Assembly (NCBI GenBank): GCA_014843695.1
Contig: CM026398.1
Coordinates: forward strand, 46,520,745-46,584,744
Source of the DNA: Archivesica marissinica
Lineage: Eukaryota; Mollusca; Bivalvia; Venerida; Vesicomyidae
Reading direction: 5' to 3'
Length of the DNA: 64,000 bases
The position numbers were made by a program, and so were the translations under genes. The notes beneath the pieces were generated by a model. The model was not told the origin of the DNA and made no database searches. It worked only from the letters and a program-made list of their open reading frames with translations. Below are positions 23,029 to 34,000 of this stretch, in pieces; positions within the stretch are counted from its first letter, which is position 1; each line of letters opens with the position of its first letter.

Positions 23029-23316
23029 GGATATAAGCCGAAAACGATCCAATATGTAGAATATTGGACTGTGTGGGACGCGTTGCGCCAGAAGACAGTA
23101 CCACTATTTTACATATTGGATCCGTTTGAGGTGTATATCTTACTTAAAACACACACATATATAACAAGATCCTACTAATTAAACGTGTTAATTTCATACA
23201 TGTACGCGTTGGATTTAATATAATACTCTGGCCTTTTGACAGCAGTCCAATATTAATAATAATGGACTGCATATATAAAGTTATGACGTCATGATAGTGT
23301 TTTAAATATATATATT
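23029..23316 (+). mobile_element. Element D copy
   Basis: Direct-orientation copy, very similar to 21736-22018 across its full length, including the internal inverted repeat and CTCTGGCCTTTTGACA. It lies in the USP intron. Confidence 0.8.
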
Positions 23317-23491
23317 ATGTTCGTATAACAATGAGAGGAATGTATCCGTTATGAAGAGATATCTCATTTAATAAGAGATACGTCTCTTTACGATACAGAT
23401 ATATATATATATATATACCTCAAAGCAAAATAGATATCTATGTAAAAGCACCTTTACATCTTATGGAGTTATCTCTCTTTGCATATATATC

Positions 23492-23825
23492 TCCGATAGA
23501 TCTTTTTTTTTTCTTTTTTTTTTTATAGTTTACGTTTATTTATCGTCGCTACCGGTTGCCCATATGAGCGACGCCTCCTGAAGAGATTAGTTATTTTAGA
23601 TTTTGGAGGATAGTGCATGATACAGACAGAGACCCATTCCAGAATCTCCTCTGGTTCTTTTACGTGCATGGTGTAAAGCACCGACACGAGACCTCGGTTT
23701 AATGTCCCATCTGAAAGACTGTTAATTTTATTAGGGTCAGACGGGGGATCGAACCTGCGATCCCTGGATTACCAGTCCAGCGTGTTACCACTGGACTACA
23801 TATCCGTCTGTAGTCCGATAGATCT
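23492..23825 (-). mobile_element. SINE-B copy, full length with target-site duplication
   Basis: Minus-strand SINE-B with an intact tRNA-like head at the right (CCACTGGACTACA; GATCGAACCTGCGA). On its own strand it ends in a long A-rich tail (plus 23504-23525 poly-T). The 12-bp duplication TCCGATAGATCT flanks it at 23492-23503 and 23814-23825. It lies in the USP intron. Confidence 0.93.
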
Positions 23826-23850
23826 ATTTAGCTTTAGGATATATTTAGAG

Positions 23851-23947
23851 GTTATTACGTGGCTAGTTTCATATCGAAGTTCTCAGGGTGATATCAAGCT
23901 ACCCCGGGTCGATACCTATGCTGATATGAAACTAGCCATGTAATAAC
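23851..23947. repeat. Foldback element, 25-bp inverted arms
   Basis: Arms 23851-23875 and 23923-23947 are inverse complements with one mismatch in 25 (both contain TGGCTAGTTTCATATC). The loop is 47 bp. This is probably a small foldback MITE inside the USP intron. Confidence 0.8.
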
Positions 23948-24386
23948 GTCTTTATTAGTTTAATCATATTTTATTGCTCGATTCGTTTTACATTATACAT
24001 GTGGATACAAAACATGACAAAATAAATAAAGGCAAACGGGTCGGGCCACATGTTTCTAGCAACATTAGGTACGGCCCCCGAAACGTCTTTATTACTTTGA
24101 TATGAATTCGAACATTTAATAATCGAAATCATGCTCTCCGTTATCCATTTATAATGCATAAATCACAATTACTGGATTAGATACACGAAAACGATTGAAA
24201 TATTACCACAAAACTACACACATATGTTATCTGTCAAATTTGAGATGCTACGGGAAGTAAGCAAACTAGCACCGAATGCGCATGCGTTATTTCTCAGGAA
24301 CTAGTTATGATACGGCTTTTTTCTTGTTTGATGCAGGCAATAGCAATCTCTTCGATGTGATGATACATATCTCTAATATCTCTAAT
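23948..24386. other. Unassigned intronic DNA
   Basis: Lies within the USP intron. A minus-strand frame ending at 23971 (WPDPFAFIYFVMFCIHMYN) precedes an AATAAA-like run and may be the 3' end of an old retroelement. I cannot confirm a family. Confidence 0.35.
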
Positions 24387-24620
24387 GTGGAAGTCGTGAT
24401 AGCGCAGTGGATGCGCGTTCGCTTCAGGTGCGAAAGGTCCGTAGTTCGAGCCCCGCTGGAGCCGTTACGATTGTGTCCTTAGGCAAGGCATTTAAATTCC
24501 ACATTGCCTCTTCTCTCTCCCTCGTGACGATGGATTCCATCAGGAATGAGGTCTCGAGAGTGATTAATATAAGTTGAAAGAACTTGTTTCGCAATCGAGC
24601 TAAAATAAATTTGTATAAAA
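24387..24620 (+). mobile_element. SINE-A copy, full length
   Basis: Starts GTGGAAGTCGTGATAGCGCA (A box) with B box AGTTCGAGCCCC, then the body (GGCAAGGCATTTAAATTCC, ATTGCCTCTTCTCTCTCC) and tail GCTAAAATAAATTTG. ATATCTCTAAT flanks both sides, consistent with a target-site duplication. The anticodon-arm-like hairpin is TTCGC-TTCAGGT-GCGAA. It lies in the USP intron. Confidence 0.93.
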
Positions 24621-24876
24621 ATATATCTCTAATAGAAAGACACGTGCTCGTATGACAGTGAGAGATATATCTAAATGAATGTAAATGATAATACTCTCAA
24701 ATTGATTTAGGAAGCAACAAAATAAAATGAGACATATATATTGTGGAATAATTAGACACTTTTGTCTTGCCATAGTTCTACTTTCATAGTGAATTCATAT
24801 AATAACATTCAGCGGCATTTTTTTGAAGGAGGAAAAGGAAAAGAAGCCTTTATAGGGAGGGGTGTTATATACGAAC

Positions 24877-24983
24877 CCCAGACTCTTTCAACATAGCGTT
24901 AAATTGATCCAGTTTATGTTTAATGTTCTCTTGTTCTTCTTCCAGTAGCCGCTGTATTGCATCGTTGCCAACGGTATAGGGGG
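24877..24983 (-). CDS. Universal stress protein, internal exon
   Basis: A 107-nt exon upstream of the terminal USP exon. After the acceptor ACCTTCCAG (AG at 24985-24984) come two bases, then 35 codons: PYTVGNDAIQRLLEEEQENI followed by KHKLDQFNAMLKESG. This matches the helical stretch of animal USPs that precedes the strand leading into the GxxG nucleotide loop. The donor that keeps the frame is GTTCGT right after GGG (24876-24875), and joining gives LKESG-IDGTVKS, as expected for the family. A donor four bases on (GTATAT) has a better consensus but would break the frame. The exon's start and its acceptor are repeated many times to the right. Upstream exons encoding the VDGSE-type N-terminus were not found. 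Confidence 0.78.
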
Positions 24984-25440
24984 CTGGAAGGTAAATATAG
25001 AATATATGCCTATTGCATAGGGGCTGGAAAGTAAATACACTAATACATGCCGACGGAATAGGGGCTGGAAGGTAAATACAGAATACATGCCGATTGCATA
25101 GGGACTGGAAAGTAAATACACTAATACATACATGACGGAATAGGGGGCTGGAAGGTAAATACAGAATATATGCCGATTGTATAGGAACTGGAAAGTAAAT
25201 ACACTAATACATGCCGATGGAATAGGGAGCTGGAAGGTAAATATCGAATACATGCCGACGGTATAGGTGGCTGGAAAGTAAATACAAAATGCATGCAGGT
25301 GGTAAATACAGAATGCATGCCGATGGTATATGGGGCTGAAGGGTAGATACAAAATACATAGGGGACTGTAGGGTAAATACAGAATACATGCCGATGCATA
25401 GGGGACTGAAAGGTAAATACAGAATACATGATTATATGAT
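24965..25440 (-). repeat. ~40-bp minisatellite made from an intron-exon junction
   Basis: About 11 units of ~40 bp. On the minus strand each reads through TATTTACCTTCCAG (or ACTTTCCAG) followed by CCCCTATTCCG and CGGCATGTATT. The unit copies the last ~20 bases of the USP intron and the first ~17 bases of the exon at 24983. Two unit types alternate, giving an ~80-bp super-period. Seven units besides the genuine junction keep an intact pyrimidine-AG; the three farthest from the exon have lost it. Confidence 0.85.
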
Positions 25441-25595
25441 TCAATATTATTACATCATTATTGAGATACTGCGAAACCTACGGAAATGGGTGGTACTACT
25501 CGCGTAAAAGTGTCAACATTGATTCCCAAAGATGAGTTTACATTGTGTAGATAGGCTGCACAACAGGAAGTGTAACGCATATAGTGTGACATTAA

Positions 25596-25831
25596 GTGGA
25601 AGTCGTAATAGCGCAGTGGATGCGCGTTCGCTTCAGGTGCGAAAGGTCCGGAGTTCGAGCACCGCTGGAGCCGTTACGATTGTGCCCTTAGGCAAGGCAT
25701 GTAAATTCCACACTGCCTCTTCTCTCTCCTTCATGGCGATGGATTCCATCATGAATGAGGCCTCGAGAGTGATTAATATAAGTTGAAATACCTTGTTTCG
25801 CAATCGAGCTAAAATAAATTTGTATAAACTA
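25596..25831 (+). mobile_element. SINE-A copy, full length
   Basis: Head GTGGAAGTCGTAATAGCGCA, B-box region AGTTCGAGCACC, body and tail as at 24387. Few differences from that copy. Confidence 0.92.
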
Positions 25832-25879
25832 AATGTATGAATGATTTTATTTCAAGTTTATCTAAAGAACATACGAAAA

Positions 25880-26625
25880 GAAAATGACAACGTGTATCTG
25901 TTACACTCCGTGGAAATCAACAGCACACTCCATTCAACACAGTGGTACAGCTGTAAGTATGACAACGTGTATCTGTTACACTCCGTGGAAATCAACAGCA
26001 CACTCCATTCAACACAGTGGTACAGCTGTAAGTACATCTCATCTTACAATGACAACGTGTATCTGTTACACTCAGTGGAAATCAACAGCACACTCCATTC
26101 AACACAGTAGTACAGCTGTAAGTACATCTCATCTTACAATGACAACGTGTATCTGTTACACTCCGTGGAAATCAACAGCACACTCCATTCAACACAGTGG
26201 TACAGCTGTAAGTATGACAACGTGTATCTGTTACACTCAGTGGAAATCAACAGCACACTCCATTCAACACAGTGGTACAGCTGTAAGTATGACAACGTGT
26301 ATCTGTTACACTCCGTGGAAATCAACAGCACACTCCATTCAACACAGTGGTACAGCTGTAAGTACATCTCATCTTACACTCCGTGGAAATCACCAGCACA
26401 CTCCATTCAACACAATGGTACAGCTGTAAGTATGACAACGTGTATCTGTTACACTCCGTGGAAATCAACAGCACACTCCATTCAACACAGTGGTACAGCT
26501 GTAAGTATGACAACGTGTATCTGTTACACTCCGTGGAAATCAACAGCACACTCCATTCAACACAGTGGTACAGCTGTAAGTATGACAACGTGTATATGTT
26601 ACACTCCATGGAAATCAACACATAA
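25880..26625. repeat. 75-bp minisatellite, ~10 units
   Basis: Units start ATGACAACGTGTATCTG (25884, 25959, 26049, 26139 and on) and end CAGTGGTACAGCTGTAAGT. Some carry a 15-bp extension ACATCTCATCTTACA, giving 90 bp. All lengths are multiples of three, so frames stay open in both directions. The unit's last ~22 bp is a near match, inverted, to the 22-bp satellite at 28052-38347. Confidence 0.95.
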
Positions 26626-26756
26626 AGTCGCCATTGTATCAATTACACATACTGGTTTGATAGTATAATTATTAAAAGTATGATCAAGTTAAAATGATAG
26701 TAGTATAAATATATGGAATAAAATCAACACGTGTTTCATTTATTGGGGTATACGAT

Positions 26757-26822
26757 ACATGTGTGCTGTTAAACGTGCACGTGGACGACTTCGGCCTACA
26801 CATACACGTTAAGCAGCACACA
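26757..26822. repeat. Short inverted repeat
   Basis: GTGTGCTGTTAAACGTG and the later CACGTTAAGCAGCACAC are inverse complements apart from one or two positions, separated by ~25 bp. This is a small hairpin of unknown origin, directly before a SINE-B insertion. Confidence 0.65.
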
Positions 26823-27119
26823 TAAGACGGGTCTGTAGTACAGTTGTTAACACGCTGGACTGGTAATCCAGGGATCGCAGGTTCGATTCCCCGTATGACC
26901 CTAATAAAATTAACAGTCTTTCAGATGGGACATTAAACCAAGGTCTCGTGTCGGTGCTTTACACCGTACACGTTAAAGAACCAGAGGAGACTTTGGACCG
27001 GGTATCTGTCTGTATCATTGCACTATCCTCCAAACATCTCAAATGACTAATCTCTTCAGGAGGCGTCGCTCATATGGGCAACCGGTAGCGACGATAAATA
27101 AACGTAAAACACATAAGAC
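26818..27119 (+). mobile_element. SINE-B copy, full length with target-site duplication
   Basis: The head contains TGTAGTACAGTTGTTAAC, the anticodon arm CTGGACTGGTAATCCAG (loop CTGGTAA) and B box AGGTTCGATTCCC. The body includes GGTCTCGTGTCGGTG and GGAGGCGTCGCTCATATGG, and the end GCGACGATAAATAAACG. ACACATAAGAC flanks both ends (26818-26828, 27109-27119). Confidence 0.93.
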
Positions 27120-27291
27120 AACACACTGAATACTGTAAAGGTGAAATAAGAGACAGTTTACTTATTATTAAGAAAAGACATAATTCAACCTTTAATAAGA
27201 TTCATCTGGAGCTAATATGCAAGAAGATAAAAAATATTCCAGAAGCATCTAGATCGTCTGAAATAGAAAATGGGTATAATTGTTTTTAATA

Positions 27292-27468
27292 ATTTATACA
27301 AATTTATTTTAGCTCGATTGCGAAACAAGTTATTACAACTTATATTAATCACTCTCGAGACCTCATTCCTGATGGAATCCATCGCCACGAGGGAGAGAGA
27401 AGAGGCAACGTGAAATTTAAATGCCTTGCCTAAGGGCACACTCGTAACGGCTCCAGCGGGGCTCGAAC
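27292..27468 (-). mobile_element. SINE-A copy truncated in its head
   Basis: Minus-strand body and tail; it stops at GGGGCTCGAAC in the B box, almost the same truncation point as the copy at 19212-19391. A 10-bp inverted repeat (GTTGTGCACT...AGTGCACAAC, 27479-27512) follows. Confidence 0.88.
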
Positions 27469-27512
27469 AATGGATATAGGTTGTGCACTCACAGACGGAC
27501 ACTAGTGCACAA

Positions 27513-28051
27513 CGTTTATTTCACATTATAAGGTCTGTTTACAATATATCCACAATATAAGGTTACCCAAGATGAAATAAATACTAAACGTTCAGGGTGA
27601 ATATAAAACACATCCACATATCGTATTTTGTTATATTACACGCGACGGGTATTAAATTTCTCTACATCGTGATCTCGTGGTTATGTACATGTATTTACGA
27701 CGCGCTATTTTATTATGTTAGGTTCCTGTGTTGAACCAATGGTCACATCATCTTGAATATGCTCTGTTTCTTTCGCGCATGATGAATGTACTGAAGCACA
27801 CAGTAACAAATGAAGGTAACAAGTCATATCACGATTAAATAAATGAAAGTTACTTGATCAATTGAGTTACACCGCTTTGTAGAATGGGGAATTCAAAAAC
27901 ATATGTTTACAAGTTCTGTGAGAAACGACGTGCTTATTCAGTGTGGAATGGAGAATTCTAGAGCATATACATATACCTCAATCTATGACGTTCTTACAGC
28001 TCTATCACCGTGTAGAACAGAGAATTATGTAGCAAACACATGTAATATAAT
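27513..28051. other. Non-coding DNA with diverged ancestors of the 22-bp satellite
   Basis: No gene seen. From ~27905, ~70-bp diverged repeats appear: TTACAAGTTCTGTGAG, then CTTACAGCTCTATCACCGTG (27990 region) and CTTACAGTTATACCACTGTG (28063). Each is followed by GTGGAATGGAGAATTC or GTAGAACAGAGAATTAT. They lead directly into the 22-bp array. Confidence 0.6.
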
Positions 28052-31000
28052 CTAAATTGTACTTACAGTTATACCACTGTGAGCTTACGGTTATACCACT
28101 GTGTGCTTACGGTTATACCACTGTGTACTTACAGATATACCACTATGTACTTACAGTTATACCACTATGTACTTACAGTTATAACACTATGTACTTACAG
28201 CTATACCACTATGGGCTTACGTTTATACCACTGTGGGCTTACGGATATACCACTGTGGGCTTACAGTTATACCACTGTGGGCTTACGGTTATACCACTGT
28301 GTGCTTACAGTTATACCACTATGGGCTTACAGTTATACCACTATGGGCTTACAGTTATACCACTATGGGCTTACGGTTATACAACTGTGTGCTTACAGTT
28401 ATACCACTGTGGGCTTACAGTTATACCACTGTGTACTTACAGTTATACCACTGTGTACTTACAGTTATACCACTGTGGGCTTACAGTTATACCACTGTGG
28501 GCTTACGGTTATACCACTGTGTACTTACAGTTATACCACTATGCACTTACAGTTATACCACTATGCACTTACAGTTATACTACTGTGTACTACAGTTATA
28601 CCACTATGCACTTACAGTTATACCACTATGCACTTACAGATATACCACCGTGTACTTACAGAGTTATACCACCGTGTACTTACAGTTATACCACTGTTTA
28701 CTTACAGTTATACCACTATGGACTTACAGTTATACCACTATATACTTACAGTTATACCACTGTGTACTTACAGTTATACCACTATGTACTTACAGTTATA
28801 CCACTGTGTACTTACAGTTATACCACTATGTACTTACAGTTATACCACTATGTACTTACAGTTATACCACTGTGTACTTACAGTTATACCACTATGTATT
28901 TACAGTTATACCACAGTGGACTTACAGTTATACCACTGTGTACTTACAGCTATACCACTGTGTACTTACAGTTCTACCACTGTGTACTTACAGTTATACC
29001 ACTGTCTACTTACTGTGTACTTACATTTATACCAATGTGTACTTACAGTTATACCACTGTGTACTTACAGTTATACCACTATGTACTTACAGTTATACCA
29101 CTGTGTACTTACAGTTATACCACTGTGGACTTACAGTTATACCACTGTGTACTTACAGCTATACCACTGTGTACTTACAGTTCTACCACTGTGTACTTAC
29201 AGCTATACCACTGTGTACTTACAGTTCTACCACTGTGTACTTACAGTTATACCACTATGTACTTACAGTTATACCACTATGTACTTACAGTTATACCACT
29301 GTGGACTTACAGTTATACCACTCTGTACTTACAGTTATACCACTATGTACTTACAGTTATACCACTGTGTACTTACAGTTATACCACCGTGTACTTACAG
29401 TTATACCAATGTGTACTTACAGTTATACCAATGTGTACTTACAGTTATACCACTGTGTACTTACAGTCATACCACTGTATACTTACAGTTATACCACTGT
29501 GTACTTACAGTTATACCACTGTGCACATACAGTTATACCACTGTACTTACAGTTATACCACTGTGTACTTACAGTTATACCACTATGTACTTACAGTTAT
29601 ACCACCGTGTACTTACAGTTATACCACTATGTACTTACAGTTATACCACCGTGTACTTACAGTTATACCACTGTGTACTTAAAGTTATACCACTGTGGGC
29701 CGACAGATATACCACTGTGTACTTACAGTTATACCACTGTGTACTTACAGTTATACCACTATGTACTTACAGTTATACCACCGTGTACTTACAGTTATAC
29801 CACTGTGTACTTACAGTTATACCACTGTGTACTTACAGTTATACCACTGTGTACTTACAGTTATACCTCTGTGTACTTACAGTTATACCACTGTGTACTT
29901 ACAGTTATACCACTGTGTACTTACAGTTCTACCACTGTGTACTTACAGTTATACCACTGTGTACTTACAGTTATACCACTGTGTACTACTTACAGTTATA
30001 CCACTGTGGACTTACAGTTATATCACTATGTACTTACAGTTACACCACTATGTACTTACAGTTATACCACTATGTACTTACAGTTATACCACTGTGTACT
30101 TACAGTTATACCACCGTGTACTTACAGATATACCAATGTGTACTTACAGTTATACCAATGTGTACTTACAGTTATACCACTGTGTACTTACAGTCATACC
30201 ACTGTATACTTACAGTTATACCACTGTGTACTTACAGTTATACCACTGTGCTCATACAGTTATACCACTGTACTTACAGTTATACCACTGTGTACTTACA
30301 GTTATACCACTATGTACTTACAGTTATACCACCGTGTATTTACAGTTATACCACTATGTACTTACAGTTATACCACCGTGTACTTACAGTTATACCACTG
30401 TGTACTTAAAGTTATACCACTGTGGGCCGACAGTTATACCACTGTGTACTTACAGTTATACCACTGTGTACTTACAATTATACCACTATGTACTTACAGT
30501 TATACCACCGTGTACTTACAGTTATACCACTGTGTACTTACAGTTATACCACTGTATACTTACAGTTATACCACTGTGTACTTACAGTTATACATCTGTG
30601 TACTTACAGTTATACCACTGTGTACTTACAGTTATACCACTGTGTACTTACTGTGTACATACATTTATACCAATGTGTACTTACAGTTATACCACTGTGT
30701 ACTTACAGTTATACCACTGTGTACTTACTGTGTACATACATTTATACCAATGTGTACTTACAGTTATACCACTGTGTACTTACAGTTATACATCTGTGTA
30801 CTTACAGTAATACCACTGTGTACTTACAGTTATACCACTATGTACTTACAGTTATACCACTGTGTACTTACAGCTATACCACTATGTACTTACGGTTATA
30901 CCACTATGTACTTACAGTTATACCACTGTGTACTTACAGTTATACCACTATGTACTTACAGTTACACCACTGTATACTTTCAGTTATACCACTATGTACT

Positions 31001-34000
31001 TACAGTTACACCACTATGTACTTACAGTTATACCGCTGTGTACTTACAGTTATACCACTGTGTACTTACAGATATACCACTATGTACTTACAGTTATACC
31101 ACTGTGTACATACAGTTATACCAATGTGTACTTACAGTTATACCACTATGTACTTACAGTTATACCACTGTGTACTTACAGTTATACCAATGTGTACTTA
31201 CAGTTATACCACTGTGTACTTACAGTTATACCACTATGGACGTACAGTTATACCAATGTGTACTTACTGTTATAACACTGTGTACTTACAGTTATACCAC
31301 TGTGTACTTACAGTTATACCACTATGGACGTACAGTTATACCACTATGTACTTACAGTTATACCACTATGTACTTACAGCTATACCGCTGTGTACTTACA
31401 GTTATACCACTGTGTACTTACAGATATACCACTATGTACTTACAGTTATACCACTGTGTACATACAGTTATACCAATGTGTACTTACAGTTATACCACTA
31501 TGTACTTACAGTTATACCACTGTGTACTTACAGTTATACCAATGTGTACTTACAGTTATACCACTGTGTACTTACAGTTATACCACTATGGACGTACAGT
31601 TATACCAATGTGTACTTACTGTTATAACACTGTGTACTTACAGTTATACCACTGTGTACTTACAGTTATACCACTATGGACGTACAGTTATACCACTGTG
31701 TACTTACAGTTGTACTTACAGTTATACCACTGTGTACTTACAGTTATACCACTGTGTACTTACAGTTATACCAATGTGTACTTACAGTTATACCACTGTG
31801 TACTTACAGTTATACCACTGTGTACTTACAGATATACCACCGTGTACTTACAGTTATACCACCGTGTACTTACAGTTATACCACTGTGTACTTACAGATA
31901 TACCTCTGTGTACTTACAGTTATACCACTGTGTACTTACAGTTATACCACTGTGTACTTACAGTTATACCACTGTGTACTTACAGTTATACCACTGTGTA
32001 CTTACAGTTATACCACTATGTACTTACAGTTATACCACTGTGTACTTACAGCATTATGTACTTACAGTTATACCACTATGTACTTACAGTTATACCACTG
32101 TATACTTACAGTTATACCACTGTGTACTTACAGTTATACTAATGTGTACTTACAGATATACCACTATGTACTTACAGTTATACCACTGTGTACTTACAGT
32201 TATACCACTGTGTACTTACAGCATTATGTACTTACAGTTACACCACTATGTACTTACAGTTATACCACTGTATACTTACAGTTATACCACTGTGTACTTA
32301 CAGTTATACCAATGTGTACTTACAGTTATACCACTATATACTTACTGTTATACCACTGTGTACTTACAGTTATACCACTGTGTACTTACAGTTATACCAA
32401 TGTGTACTTACAGTTATACCACTATGTACTTACAGTTATATCACTATGTACTTACAGTTATACCACTATGTACTTACAGTTATACCACTATGTACTTACA
32501 GTTATACCAATGTGTACTTACAGCATTATGTACTTACAGTTATACCACTATGTACTTACAGTTATACCACCGTGTACTTACAGTTATACCACTGTATACT
32601 TACAGTTATACCACTATGTACTTACAGTTATACCACTGTGTACTTACAGTTATACCACTATGTACTTACAGTTATAACACTGTGTACTTACAGTTATACC
32701 ACTGTGTACTTACAGTTATACCACTATGGACGTACAGTTATACCAATGTGTACTTACAGTTATACCACTATGTACTTACAGTTATACCAATGTGTACTTA
32801 CAGCATTATGTACTTACAGATATACCACTATGTACTTACAGTTATACCACTGTATACTTACAGTTATACCACTATGTACTTACAGTTATACCACTGTGTA
32901 CTTACAGTTATACCACTATGTACTTACAGTTATACCACTGTGTACTTACAGTTATACCAATATGGACGTACAGTTATACCAATGTGTACTTACAGTTATA
33001 ACACTGTGTACTTACAGTTATACCACTGTGTACTTACAGTTATACCACTATGGACGTACAGTTATACCAATGTGTACTTACAGTTATACCACTGTGTACT
33101 TACAGTTGTACTTACAGTTATACCACTGTGTACTTACAGTTATACCACTGTGTACTAACAGTTATACCAATGTGTACTTACAGTTATACCACTGTGTACT
33201 TACAGTTATACCACTGTGTACTTACAGATATACCACCGTGTACTTACAGTTATACCACCGTGTACTTACAGTTATACCACTGTGTACTTACAGATATACC
33301 ACTGTGTACTTACAGTTATACCAATGTGTACTTACAGTTATACCACTATGTACTTACAGTTATACCACTGTGTACATACAGTTATACCACTGTATACTTA
33401 CAGTTATACCACTGTGTACTTACAGTTATACCACTGTGTACTTACAGTTATACCACTATGTACTTACAGTTATACCACTGTGTGCCTACAGTCATACCAC
33501 TGTGTACTTACAGTTATACCACTATGTACTTACAGTTATACCACTATGTACTTACAGTTATACCACTGTTTACTTACAGTTATACCACTGTGTACTTACA
33601 GTTATACCACTATGTACTTACAGTTATACCACTGTGTACTTACAGCATTATGTACTTACAGTTATACCACTATGTATTTACAGTTATACCACTGTGTACT
33701 TACAGTTATACCACTGTATACTTACAGTTATACCACTGTGTACTTACAGTTATACCAATGTGTACTTACAGTTATACCACTATGTACTTACAGTTATACC
33801 ACTGTGTACTTACAGTTATACCACTGTGTACTTACAGTTATACCAATGTGTACTTACAGTTATACCACTATGTACTTACAGTTACACCACTGTGTACTTA
33901 CAGTTATACCACTATGTACTTACAGTTATACCACTGTGTACTAACAGTTATACCACTGTGTACTTACAGTTATACCACTATGTACTTACAGCTATACCAC

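Noticed and set aside
24387..24460. Possible tRNA gene (hairpin TTCGC-TTCAGGT-GCGAA)
   Set aside because: It is the head of SINE-A, repeated elsewhere with the same body; a true tRNA cloverleaf is not complete.
24869..24873. Alternative USP donor GTATAT just downstream of the chosen one
   Set aside because: It fits the donor consensus better, but joining it to the only acceptor of the last exon gives an immediate stop, whereas GTTCGT keeps the family reading.
24888..25352. 154-codon minus-strand frame (YLPFSPIYHRHAFCIYHLHA)
   Set aside because: It is a reading of the 40-bp minisatellite in the wrong phase relative to the USP exon.
27300..28050. Search for the USP N-terminal exon (VDGSE-like motif) to the right of the known exons
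   Set aside because: No minus-strand frame with that motif was seen between 25.4 and 28 kb or in the other non-repeat stretches; it is probably outside the readable sequence.
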